Positions 31,515 through 41,905 of a DNA stretch of 64,000 bases are shown here, piece by piece. Made by a program: the position numbers and the translations under genes. A model generated the notes under the pieces. That model saw nothing but the letters and a program-made list of their open reading frames with translations, was not told where the DNA came from and ran no database searches. The stretch lies in the NCBI GenBank assembly GCA_032622095.1, contig CP136063.1:84361980-84425979 (forward strand). Reading direction: 5' to 3'. Within the stretch, counting starts at the first letter, position 1. The number at the start of each line of letters is the position of its first letter. The DNA is from Siphonodentalium dalli (Eukaryota > Mollusca > Scaphopoda > Gadilida > Siphonodentaliidae).

Positions 31515-32031
31515 TTAAATATCTAAATTTGTGATGCAAAAGTGTTTATCGTTCTAAGTGATGGTGTTGTAACGCACATACCAACTAGACTACATAAACA
31601 AGGTTTGCTGTTAACGAAACCCAAATCAAATACAGTTACCTAAAACGAGAAGATAATCAAAACAATCTAATCGATCAGATCGATGGCTAATCACTGCAGA
31701 CAAATCGCATGCTGTGTCGCGCAGATGCTGTTCAGTGAAAGACAGGTTCGGTTTCGTACACTGATCATTTCTTTGTAAATATGGATCAAATGAGAGTAAA
31801 CATAGTTGTGTTTTCTTGGGAGTGATCGAATTGGTATTATTCCAATAATGGGCCAAAGGTTATTTTCGAAGCTCACATAAACCTACTTTGCTCAATTATA
31901 ATATGTCTTTTTTATTTCCGCCTCCAGGGCAACTAGGCAACATGTCAACTAAAAAGCTCGTCATTCATGGTTTCAAACGTGGATATTCATGAGTTCGAAC
32001 CGTTTGAAGCTGTTTGTTGATAGTTCTTTAA

Positions 32032-32448
32032 AGGTACTCAATCCGATCAGATGGTCCCCATATCATCAATATACCACATTTCTTCAAAATACGCTTTGGT
32101 TATCAGAATCTATTTATTGCAACAAATAATGCTAACCACTGTCAACTATGGCATAAAATTTCACAAAACTTGTTATTTATCAACATTTTGTTCAACAAAA
32201 TATGGCCGTATTATCACTTGATTTTAGAGTTATCCATCTTCATCCCCAATTTTGTCCGAGACCGTCCGTTTGACTACGTGTTTCTGGGCCACATATAATT
32301 GCACATCTCGAGAAATAACAAACTTCAAATATCGATACTTGATCACTCTGAGCTTTGATGGGTGGGTTCCTCGACTCGAATCAAATATATTTTACCCCCG
32401 AAGCCAAAGAAATAGTAATATAGGAGCGTTATTTGGGATAATGCACCT
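32032..32448 (+). mobile_element. TTAA-flanked element, AGGTACTCAATCCGATCAG family, copy 1
   Basis: TTAA at 32028-32031 and 32449-32452. Contains AAATACGCTTTGGTTATCAG, TATGGCCGTATTATCACT and GAGCTTTGATGGGTGGG. The right end is eroded (GGATAATGCACCT). Confidence 0.8.
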
Positions 32449-32732
32449 TTAACACGTGCATGGTGACCCTAAATCAATTGAACTTCCATTTATTCTTTAT
32501 CGAAATAAATACGACCATGTGCTACAAGACGGCATACAAGCGTCCGTTGCTTTTTTTCTTCAAATGTTTAAAATCAAAATGCATTCGGAAAAGATATAAC
32601 TCAGAAACAATAATTTTAATGGAGAAACAGGCGGGAGGTTGTAAAATGTTTGCAGGATAATATGCCGGAGTGAGTGGGTGGTCAGAACAGCCAAAAGCAA
32701 TTGTATACACTCTCTTTTAAATTGAGACTTTA

Positions 32733-33205
32733 AAGGTACTCAATCCGATCAGTCGGTCCCCATACCATCAAGATACAACAACAACAACAACAACAACATG
32801 TCTTCAAAATACGCATTCGTTATCAGAATCGTTTTATTGCCACAAAATAATTCTGACCGCTATCAACTGTGGTATAAAATTTCCCAAAACTTGTTATTTA
32901 TTAACATTTAGTTCAACAATATATATGGCCGTATTATCACTAAAGTATCACAAAATTTGACCTTATTACCATTTTATTTTAGAGTTATCCATCTTCATCC
33001 GCAATTTTGTCCGAGACCCTCCGTATGACCATGTGTTTCTGGGCCACATATTTTTACACATCTCGAGAAATAACAAACTTCAAAAATCGATATCTGATCA
33101 CTCTGAGCTTTGATGTGTGGGTTCCTCGACTCGAATCAAATATTTTACCCCCCCCCCAAGCCAAAGAAATAGTAAATTATGAACGTCTGATCGGATTGAG
33201 TAGCT
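32733..33205 (+). mobile_element. TTAA-flanked element, AGGTACTCAATCCGATCAG family, copy 2
   Basis: TTAA at 32729-32732 and 33206-33209. Carries a (CAA)n run at about 32777-32797 near its left end, shared in short form by other copies, and a C run near 33148. Right end CTGATCGGATTGAGTAGCT. Confidence 0.85.
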
Positions 33206-33539
33206 TTAAATACGTATTATGGAAATGTTTAGGTGCCAGTTGGTTACCCTCCGTGTTTGGAAGATGTTACTCAGTTAAACTTCTTGATAACAATATACAT
33301 GAACTAGATCCCTTCCATCTTTCCGACCAAATGCGGATCATAACTTACGTCTTAACTTTAAGATGATCTAAAGACACCTTACCCCAGACTTAAAGCTAAG
33401 ACTAAAGTTAAGACCATCTTAAGTTGTAGGACCTTGATCGTGAAACACACTTATGACTGACGTTGGAACTTATGACCACCTTAAGTCCCAAATATAATAT
33501 AAATTGCTTTCATGAAACTGGGCCCTGGAATTTGAACAT

Positions 33540-33662
33540 TATTGTTAGGTCAATATATTCTCATATATGCGAGGAACCCTATGGGAGATTCGCATATATA
33601 AGAGAATGCATTGGCACAGGGTTTTCGCAAAATTTCAAGAAGCCCCCGTCATGGAAAGGTTA
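33540..33662 (+). mobile_element. Partial CCCTGTGCCA/TATATATGCGAG element
   Basis: A hairpin (CATATATGCGAGGAACCC / GGGAGATTCGCATATATAAG), then GCATTGGCACAGGGTTTTCG and TCATGGAAAGGTTAA at the right end. Preceded by a repeat with CTTAAGT/ACTTAAGG words (33330-33530) ending TTTCATGAAACTGGGCCC. From 33663 to 34394 no other feature, apart from a GACGTGGC-family fragment near 34140-34180. Confidence 0.55.
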
Positions 33663-34394
33663 AAACACCAGAAAATAAGTTAATTTATGGAAAACTGTTA
33701 GAACAATTTGCAGACATTTATTATATTTGTCAGCACTTGACTTTTAAACGACCCTGTGTCCTCTGGAAAGAACTACTTTGATATTGATAATCAATATAAA
33801 ACCAAACACCATAAGTACCTCTTTTGGAATCGATTATCCGAATTCTGTAGCGTGACCAACTCAGCCAGCATATAATAAAATAGAAAACCTGCGGCTTTTG
33901 AATGTCGCAATTATCTCAAATGACCCTGACTTCATATGAACATAACAATTTTAACTCTTGACCCCATGGTTGTCTGCGGGAATTGTTATATTTCATAATG
34001 TATAAATGCATGCACTAATGGCATATACTCCTGTACTCACGCAAGGACTGTATGCCGCATGCGGTAATGTTACACACAACACACTTCACTGTTGCACAAA
34101 GTATTAGTTGGAGAATTAAACTTAGATCTTGTTCTGCCTCAAATTTCCAACTGTTGAATAATATGACCAAAGTTGGGGTGGGTATACCACCATTAATTGT
34201 TGCCATATTACTGTGTGTGGAGGATGTTTCTTATATATACCACTTAGTTGGAAACTTTCCAGCCATGCAGAGTGGGATGGTGGGGTTAAAGAGACTAAAA
34301 TTTCACAATGAAATTGTTCTTGCTAATGAAGGCGGTATATAGGCGCAGTTGAACATTCTAAGTTTTATACTTTAAGACGAGTTCTATCATTTTA

Positions 34395-34809
34395 ATAGCA
34401 TCATCCGTGGACATCATTATATAGGACCTTTTCCGTATTTTTCTCAGAGTTCGAATTTCGCAAGTTTGTTCAGACAACACCAAGCTATGTTCGGGAGTCG
34501 GGACATTACTGATTTTATTAATAAATTGGCACAGATTAAATTAAGGTACAATACTGGAGGGATCGATCATGTTCCACATGTCTAGATGTTAAAATGCTAT
34601 ATCCACCAATACCCTGAAAGGGGAGCATCGCTGCATGCATAGATGCATTTGCAGGCCGGAAATGTCATATGGTGTCCATGGATTATGCGATTAAAATTAT
34701 AGAAATCATCTTGGACAATAACCAGTTCAGTTTTGCTGGTGTCGCCATCCGTTCCAGACTAGAATATAATTACGCTTGTAGCTATATACGAAAATTGGAG
34801 ATCAATTGC
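34395..34809 (+). pseudogene. Decayed reverse transcriptase, Penelope-like type
   Basis: Pieces of an RT core occur in order but in different frames. RKFVQTTPSYVRESG is at 34452-34500; then, frameshifted, RDITDFINKLAQIK. A damaged LYTNIP-x-x-EG region follows near 34597-34630. Finally, an open stretch at 34684-34809 contains YAIKIIEIILDNNQFSFAG, VAIRSRLEYNYACSYIRKLE and a stop. This order (TPSYV-x-D...DFI, SLYTNIP, L-x-L-x-x-N-x-F-x-F-x-G, G-x-A-x-G-S-x-x-x-x-x-A-C-x-Y) is seen in Penelope-like element RTs. Multiple frameshifts make it non-functional. No GIY-YIG domain was found downstream. Confidence 0.5.
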
Positions 34810-35830
34810 TAGCGTTTACGAAGAGACCTCTATTCTACAAACAAAATAAATAATTATAGATGATAGTTTTGGCATATTAGTCCGGTCGCCAAACCCCCGG
34901 AATTCACGAATGCGTGTTTTCGCGTATAAAGTTTTTTTCTCTGCGGATTTTGTAAATTCAGGTATCCGACATCAAGATTTTATCGGCTGGCCATCTGTCA
35001 GCCTTGAGCAATTTTTTTTATAGCGCCCTAAAAAGTATACCCCCCCCCCCCCAAAAAAAATTTCCAGACGTAAAACCAGTAACTTGGAATTTGTTGCAAA
35101 TTCACATGACTAATCTAGTAAAATGTATATATTTTCATGAAGCTAAGACATAATGACACTAGTTTGGGCCAAAATTGAAACTCACCATCCAAGATGGCCA
35201 CCAAAATGGCCGCCAGAAGTTGAAAATATGACATTTTTTTCACAAATATCTTCTAGATAAGTTCATGCTGTTTAGAACTGGTTGAGTAAAATGACTTTAT
35301 TTTGTATTTTATATATTAACTGATCATTGGAGCAATTAAATATGCAATTATTGGGGTCCTATCCACTTGTGATACCTCAAAAATTCGATTTTACAGAACG
35401 TTTTATAAAATTTCACACAAAAAATCACAACTGGGATTCTAGTCATATTTCAACAAGAAATGAACAGAAGGTTGCAATTAAGTGAGGCATACCATTACCC
35501 ATGAATATTCCAACTCACTGGAACCAAAATTCTTACTTTGGCTCAAAATGGCTGCCAAAATGGCCGCCAAAATATGGAAAAATGGTAAATATCGCCCTAG
35601 GGTGTCCTGCAATCGCTTACAAGTTGTGGTTGATGTACACAATTGGCTATTATGCCTTCTATACATCGAATACTAATATGGGTGCTTCACCAGTCTGGAG
35701 TAAACTACATAGCCACATATAAAACTGTTTTATTATTAAAACATAGTCAGTATCAGTATGAATCTGAGTGTATGTTTATAACCGCGAAACACTCTTCAAA
35801 TTTGGAAAACCCCTTAAAAGAGGGGTTAAA
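34810..35830. repeat. CCAAGATGGCCGCC repeat region
   Basis: Two blocks about 355 bases apart share CCAAAATTxxxACT, CCAAGATGGCxxCCAAAATG and GCCGCCA (35168-35225 and 35520-35580). A C run lies at 35041-35053. The unit boundaries are unclear. No protein-coding evidence. Confidence 0.4.
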
Positions 35831-36139
35831 GTGAAATTCCAGCGTGGCTCCATATCTAATAGCAATACGTATGTAAATATGTACATATGTGCAAAGTTTC
35901 ATGCTTTAGTCAGACAATTTTAATAATTGTCTTGAAATTTTTATTTAATCTACTCCACTGTGTTATAGTGGACCATAGTGAATATTTATCGTCGTTTGAT
36001 TTGCACCGAGTGAACTACTGCAAATCGTCACACCGACATGACATTGGGAATTCCCATGTTTATTTATATATTTCTGACGTCACATGAATAAAGTTTCTTC
36101 AAACATCGCCATTAGAGACCCCTAGCGTTAGTTCACGTT

Positions 36140-36710
36140 TTAATAATTGATTTCGAATTCCTAATCATTGGTTTGACCGGAAATAGTAGATTGCGCAATT
36201 AGATATTGGTTGGAATACGAAACCTATTGAATTGAAAGAACGTCATTAATTTTGCATTGGTGATAATTTATATCTATTAAATATAAGAATGACAAGGTCT
36301 ATTAGTTTTATAACGATAATCATTGCTCGTGGGAAATCGTCTATTGGTTTGAAATATCTTTATTGATTAAGAAAATATGGCTATTGAAACGGAATGTACG
36401 TTTATTGAATATGCGCGAATCTTACTAATTGTGTGTTATTAGATATTAGTAAATACAGTAAATACTATTAAATTAAAATAGAACATTAATTTTGCATCGG
36501 TCAACATTGATTACGAATCTATATCTATTAAAACGGAACTGTCTCTTATTGAATCCAAGGACGATTATTGGTTTGGAAATGGAGTCTATTGGTTTGAAAT
36601 AGATTGCCATTGATTAAGAGAATGTGGCTATTGAAACGGAACTGTCACGTCTCTTATTGAATCCAAGAACGACTATTGGTTTGAAAATAGAGACTATTGT
36701 TTTCACAAAC
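36140..36710. repeat. Imperfect tandem repeat with CTATTGGTTTGAAAT words
   Basis: Blocks of CTATTGAAACGGAA, TTATTGAATCCAAG and ATTGGTTTGAAAAT recur at about 36340-36420, 36520-36620 and 36625-36700. Period roughly 100-150 bases, diverged. Part of the flank 35831-36139 shows nothing. Confidence 0.5.
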
Positions 36711-36787
36711 CACCATTAACTTTTATTTCATGTAATTTCCGACCGAATGGCCGCCCATAAATATGGTCAAATATTTGCACTAATTAA

Positions 36788-37270
36788 AGGTACTCAATCC
36801 GAACAGAGGGTCCCCATCTCAACAGATTCCAACAACAACAATCCGATCAGAGGGTCCTATATTACTATTTCTTTGGCATTGGGGGTAAAAAATATTTGAT
36901 TCGAGTCGAGGAACCCATCAAACAAAGCTCAGAGTTATTAGATATTGATTTTTGAAATTTGTTATTTACTCGAGATGAGTACTAATAATTGCCTTCAACT
37001 GCCGTAATCTGCTCGGGATGTGTACACCAAAATCTATTCAAACAGGCAAGGATATATAACTCTAAAATCAGGTGGTAATAATAACAACGCAATTTTGACT
37101 GAGTTCTGTGCCAGAAAGTATTCCCGATAATGAAAAATAATAGATTTCTAAAATCGATATCTAACAAATCTGAGCTTTGATGGGTGACTTCCTCGACTCG
37201 AATCAAATATTTTTGACCCCCGAAGCCATTGAAATAGTAATTGAGAGGAGTTTTATCGGATTTAGTACCT
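36788..37270. mobile_element. TTAA-flanked element, AGGTACTCAATCC family, copy 3
   Basis: TTAA at 36784-36787 and 37271-37274. Both halves contain the CGACTCGAATCAAATATTTT motif in opposite orientations (36896 and 37192), making this copy a foldback of the right half rather than a simple element. Confidence 0.75.
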
Positions 37271-37329
37271 TTAAACTGCCCTTCGTGAACATCGTTATCC
37301 TTAAACTGTGTTAGTAAAGCAATGTCCAA

Positions 37330-37897
37330 TAGCTGAACATGTTCTGTACCAGTTGGAAAATACCAACCTTGGATGTAAGTGGAATGTTGTGGACTTGGTA
37401 GTGTCTCTCTGGTTTAAGAGGGTGCAGTTAGACATTCAAAGGATACAGGGTACAAATGGTTACTTCTGGTTACTTTACCTATTAGTTATAGTTACATTTG
37501 GGTACTTTTATTTTGTTCTCCCTTAGACACATCAAGGTACCAGGGTACACCGGGTATAAAATAGAAAACATTCCTGGAACTAATTTACAGCCCATGGGTA
37601 CAAGGGGTACATATGGTTACTTTACCTATTAATCGTTGTTACATGGGTACTTATATTGTTTTCCTTAGAAATCTAAAGGTACCATAATATATTGGGTACA
37701 CATTAAAAAACATATTCCTGGAACTTATTTACAGCCCATTGGTACACGGGGTACCAATGTTTTTTTTACATCTAGTTACTTTACCTATTAGTTATTGTTA
37801 CATTTGGGTACTTTTTCCCCCTTATAAATTTCAAGATACCAGGGTACATTGGGTACAAATTAGAAAACATTCTTGGAACTAATTTACGGCCCATGGG
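37330..37897 (+). repeat. ~165-bp satellite (GGTTACTTTACCTATTAG), left block
   Basis: Three units with GGTTACTTTACCTATTAG, CCAGGGTACAxxGGGTACA and GGAACTAATTTACAGCCCAT. The last unit is cut at 37897 by the 3.85-kb TIR element and resumes at 41746. An inverted array of the same satellite is at 59330-60440. Confidence 0.8.
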
Positions 37898-39045
37898 CAC
37901 TGTTGCTCATCTGTTCCCCGAACATCTTTCCTGTCCCGTTTTATGTTCCACTTCAATGTTGATTTTTGTTTACCTTCTTAGCGATTTTTTGACAAGATGG
38001 AGCCACCCGCACAGAAAAAGATGAGCTGGACTATAATTTATCACAGTTAGATTTGTCGCCTTTCGCATCGAGGTTTGGTAGATAATACTCAACGGCTATG
38101 TATGGCAATTATTTGGTTGCATGTTCTTAGTCATACAGAAATTTACACTGATCACTAACAAATCTCACATTTTTCTTCAGTGACCGACAATATAGTGTAA
38201 ATTTCGCTAGTATAAAATAGTTCTACAAGCCTGCAATTGTAAATTACGATAAAATACATCTTTAAAAACGATTCACGTGCTGTGTTGTTTCAAGCATTAC
38301 ATCTACGGGTATTAGATATTACTTTTTCGCCGAACCATACGGGTACCACTTCTTAGTTGACAGATGCTCCCTATTGTGGCTCCAAAAATCCAGCATGTTC
38401 CGATTCTTATCAATTATAAATGTTCCACTGTTAAGACAAAACATCATTGAGTTTATAAATGAAATCCTTTAGAACTGACTGTTTTAGCTATTGTGAGTAT
38501 TTATAATTTTGACAGTGACAAAAATCACAAAATGGTAGAAATGTTGGGGAAAATGACCCACATATCACTCAACTTTCTCCATATATGCCACTCCTATAAA
38601 CACTCAATAAATTGCACATATAATACTAACTGATAAATATCACAAGACATGTCTTCTTGTGCATATATAATTTAGCATGTATATTAATTGCCACAAGTTA
38701 TATCGGTAATATTAATTCATATTTCAGAATTACCGCCGATGTTATTAATGTCGGGGGGAGCACAAATAATCAAAGACTGCTTATCTCAATTTTATGTCCA
38801 ATTCAGTATTAATGTGTATGGCTTAGAATGACTCTGAATTACTTTATGTTTCCTCGGTGCATTGATCTTTTTGATCACTAGACAAGAGCTATAGCATGTA
38901 CTATAAATTATGTTCAATCAAAGGGTTTGATAAATGTGTGCAAATAATACATTCTAAATCTGGTATAGGCATAAAGTATAACATCAAAGGAATCAAATAC
39001 AATCCATATATAGCACTAAATATTAAGCAGTTTTGAATCACACTA

Positions 39046-39538
39046 TCTCCTATATATTTTGAAGACCTCTGTCAATCTGTATGTATGTATGTCATTTATA
39101 GAATCGAAAACGGGTTGATCGGGACGAAACTTGGTACGTGTGTGTAGTTTGACCAGGCGGTCGTCAACGTCGTATTGGCGAGCCCGTGCGGCACCCGCTT
39201 CGCGCATGGGCAGACGAGATCTCGGAAACGGGTGGAGCTATCGACTTGAAATTTGCTATGTGAATGTATCTTGCCCCGGATACGAATTTTATCGGGTCGC
39301 CGTGCCCGTGAGACGCCAGCTTCGCGCATGCGCAGATCAGATCTCGGAACGGGTGGAGCTATCAACTTGAAATTTGCTATGTGAATGTATCTTGCCCCGG
39401 ATACGAATTTTATCGGGTCGCCGTGCCCGTGAGACGCCAGCTTCGCGCATGCGCAGACCAGATCTCGGAAACGGGTAGAGCTATCGACTTGAAATTTGGT
39501 TTTTGAATAGCCCGGATAACGTCGGGCTCATCGGCTAG
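39046..39538 (+). mobile_element. Helitron-like element, tandem member 1
   Basis: Starts TCTCCTATATATTTTGAAGA after an A and ends AGCCCGGATAACGTCGGGCT, CATCGGCTAG. Contains three ~120-base direct subrepeats (CGCATGCGCAGACCAGATCT, GGAAACGGGTGGAGCTATCG). GC-rich, with many CG pairs; open frames on both strands are subrepeat translation. Confidence 0.8.
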
Positions 39539-39904
39539 TCTCATATATTTTGAAGACCTCTGTCTGTATGTATGTCACTTATACAAATCTACGATTCTCG
39601 ACCGATCGGGACGAAACTTGGTACGCGTGTGTAGTTTGACCAGGCGGTCGTCAACGCCGTATTGGCGAGCCCGTGCGGCGCCCGCTTCGCGCATGCGCAG
39701 ACGATATCTCGGAAACGGGTGGAGCTATCGACTTGAAATTTGCTATGTGAATGTATCTTGCCCCGGATACGAATTGTATCGGGTCGCCGAGCCCGTGCGA
39801 CGCCAGCTTCGCGCATGCGCAGACCAGATCTCGGAAACGGGTGGAGCTATCGACTTGAAATTTGGTTTTTGAATAGCCCGGACAACGTCGGGCTCATCGG
39901 CTAG
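39539..39904 (+). mobile_element. Helitron-like element, tandem member 2
   Basis: Begins TCTCATATATTTTGAAGACC immediately after CTAG of member 1 and ends AGCCCGGACAACGTCGGGCT, CATCGGCTAG. Same family as member 1 with two subrepeats instead of three. Confidence 0.8.
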
Positions 39905-40664
39905 TCTAAATATATATTTTGGGACTTCTGTCTGTTAGCTATGGCCGGGAAAACGGCTGGACCGATTGAGCTCAAACTTCCAATCTAGTGTTAAAACCCC
40001 ACGGGCAGTGTTTACCGCCGTTTTGGAGAAGCTCCGATCACCCCTTCTCCACCCCAGTCACCAAAATGGCCGTCCTTGGCACTGTGGGGTTAATCGCGTT
40101 GATAGTTAAAGAGCGTTCGTATCCGCAGTGTCGTTGATAAAGAGCGTATACATGCGTGTAGTGTGATTCTTATGTCTGGGCCAGACGTGAGTGTCTGTAT
40201 CCAGATATGATCGTGTTGTGTAATTCTTATGTCTGTCTTCGTACTTAGGGGTTCCAATGAACGGGGGAGATTTTCATCGGGTAAGTTTTTCCGCCCGAGG
40301 TGATCTTCACCTTGAAACGGGTACCCACAAACGTACCTCTTTTAGGGACGGGTACCATCATTTCTCTTGATTAAAAAGGCAGAATTAACTCAAATTAAAT
40401 AAAACAAATTAACCGATTTCGACTAAATTTGATACGTAGGGATACTTTTGTCGGGGGAGTGTTTTCGACGGGTCAAATCGTGACCCCGACCTGACCTTCA
40501 AAATGGTCAATTCAAGTTCAAATCGGGTAAAACGGACGGATTTCGACGAAATTTTATACCTAGGGGTACTTTTGTCCGGGTCAAATCGTTACCCCGACAT
40601 GACCTTGACCTTCAAATTGGTCACTTCAAGGTCAAAGCCCGGACGAAGTCGAATCACCTGCTAG
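39905..40664 (+). mobile_element. Helitron-like element, tandem member 3
   Basis: Begins TCTAAATATATATTTTGGGA immediately after CTAG of member 2 and ends GCCCGGACGAAGTCGAATCA, CCTGCTAG, before T. Belongs to the other subfamily (with 30127-30820 and 13004-13248), sharing GTTAGCTATGGCCGGGAAAA, ATTCTTATGTCTG and GGTCAAGGTCA-type words. Confidence 0.85.
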
Positions 40665-41745
40665 TCATATATAAACTCCGTACTGCGGAGATCAAGATTT
40701 GATTGGAATCGCGGTAACAGCACCATATTTGTTTTAATAATGGCTCCCCCATGCACGTTGTCCCTCCCCCACCCCACCACTGAATCGGGCGAAGCAACGT
40801 TGGCAATTCCAAATAACATAGCTGTATTATCCGTATCACGCGCGGTAATTCTTTCGAATGAGTTTGATAGAAATCGGCGACGAAAACATTCTTGTCAATT
40901 TTGATTCCCACCCCCACCCCGCGAATGTTCATCCCGCGTCATTGATCGCCCATTTCTGCAAAACTTGAACTAACCACTTTTTCGTGAAAAGTAATCATGC
41001 AGAACCAATTTTGAAGCCCATTTAATTTATATAGCGGTTTGACAGAAAACATATAGGCCTGAATAATTTGTTATGTGATTGCATGTTATATCAGAATTGG
41101 GGTTTGTTGTGTCAAATGTGTTCCGTTTTCTCGCGAATGAAGCTCATATGCGGTCAGGAAATCCCTATAATAACGGGTTGTCATATAATTCAGGAATATG
41201 GCTGTAGTATATATTTAATTCGATGAGTTTTGAGCCATCATATATTTGATTAATCACAAAAGAAGTGGAGCAGCCAAGAATTGATCAGGGGAAAAAAATT
41301 GTCTTTAAAGTGGAACATTTTCGGGTGAAATTTCCCCGCATTTTTCACATGGAAACGACATAGAATCGTGTTGATTTGCTGCATGTATAACTAATGGTAC
41401 CCAGTTATTATAAATCTGAAGATTCCATGACGATATGTCGGCTGGTTCGCAAGAAATCAACTCAGCATATTTCCATTGTATAAAACACATGAATTAGTTT
41501 AAATGCTATTTTAACGGAACTAAGAGTGAAATATCAGTTCGCCACGAGCTGTATTTATTTATCACCCTCACAATGACCAAAATACATGTTGACAAACTCA
41601 CATATCTGCCATTTTGTCTAAGTTTTACAGCCTTTTCATTTCCAAAAAAAATAAAAAATCATAATCGAAGGGGGAAATGATCAAAATCGAAGTGGAACAT
41701 AAAACGGGACATGAATGATTTTCGGGGAACAGATGAGCAACAGTG

Positions 41746-41905
41746 TGGGGCACACATGGTTACTTCTGGTTACTTTACCTATTAGTAATTGTTAGTTATT
41801 GTTTTCTTAGAAATCCCAAGATACCAGGGTACATTTGGGTACACATTAGAAACATATTCCTGGAACTAATTTACAGCCCATGGGTACACAGGATACACGT
41901 GGTTA
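41746..41905 (+). repeat. ~165-bp satellite, right block
   Basis: Continues the satellite cut at 37897 (GGTTACTTCTGGTTACTTTA, GGAACTAATTTACAGCCCAT). Ends where a TTAA-family element begins. Confidence 0.8.

Larger units (their letters stand above)
37898..41745. mobile_element. 3.85-kb TIR element with TGGG target duplication
   Basis: Inverted ends about 60 bases long: CACTGTTGCTCATCTGTTCC, then CCGAA and TGTCCCGTTTTATGTTCCAC, mirrored at the right end to GCAACAGTG. TGGG at 37894-37897 and 41746-41749 forms a 4-base duplication, and the flanking satellite reads continuously when the element is removed. A CACTG terminus plus 4-base duplication suggests the CACTA/Mirage/Chapaev group. No transposase frame. 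About 1.6 kb of it is three Helitron-like elements (39046-40664). The remaining interior (38000-39045, 40665-41660) shows no gene. Confidence 0.8.

Noticed and set aside
33007-33366. Open frame (CFWATY...SREITNF...LITLSFD-x-WVPRLESN) also near 32252
   Set aside because: Lies wholly inside copies of the AGGTACTCAATCC TTAA element and is disrupted in the other copies; no recognised family.
39096-39370. Arg-rich open frames on both strands in GC-rich DNA
   Set aside because: They coincide with the ~120-base subrepeats of the Helitron-like elements and repeat with them.
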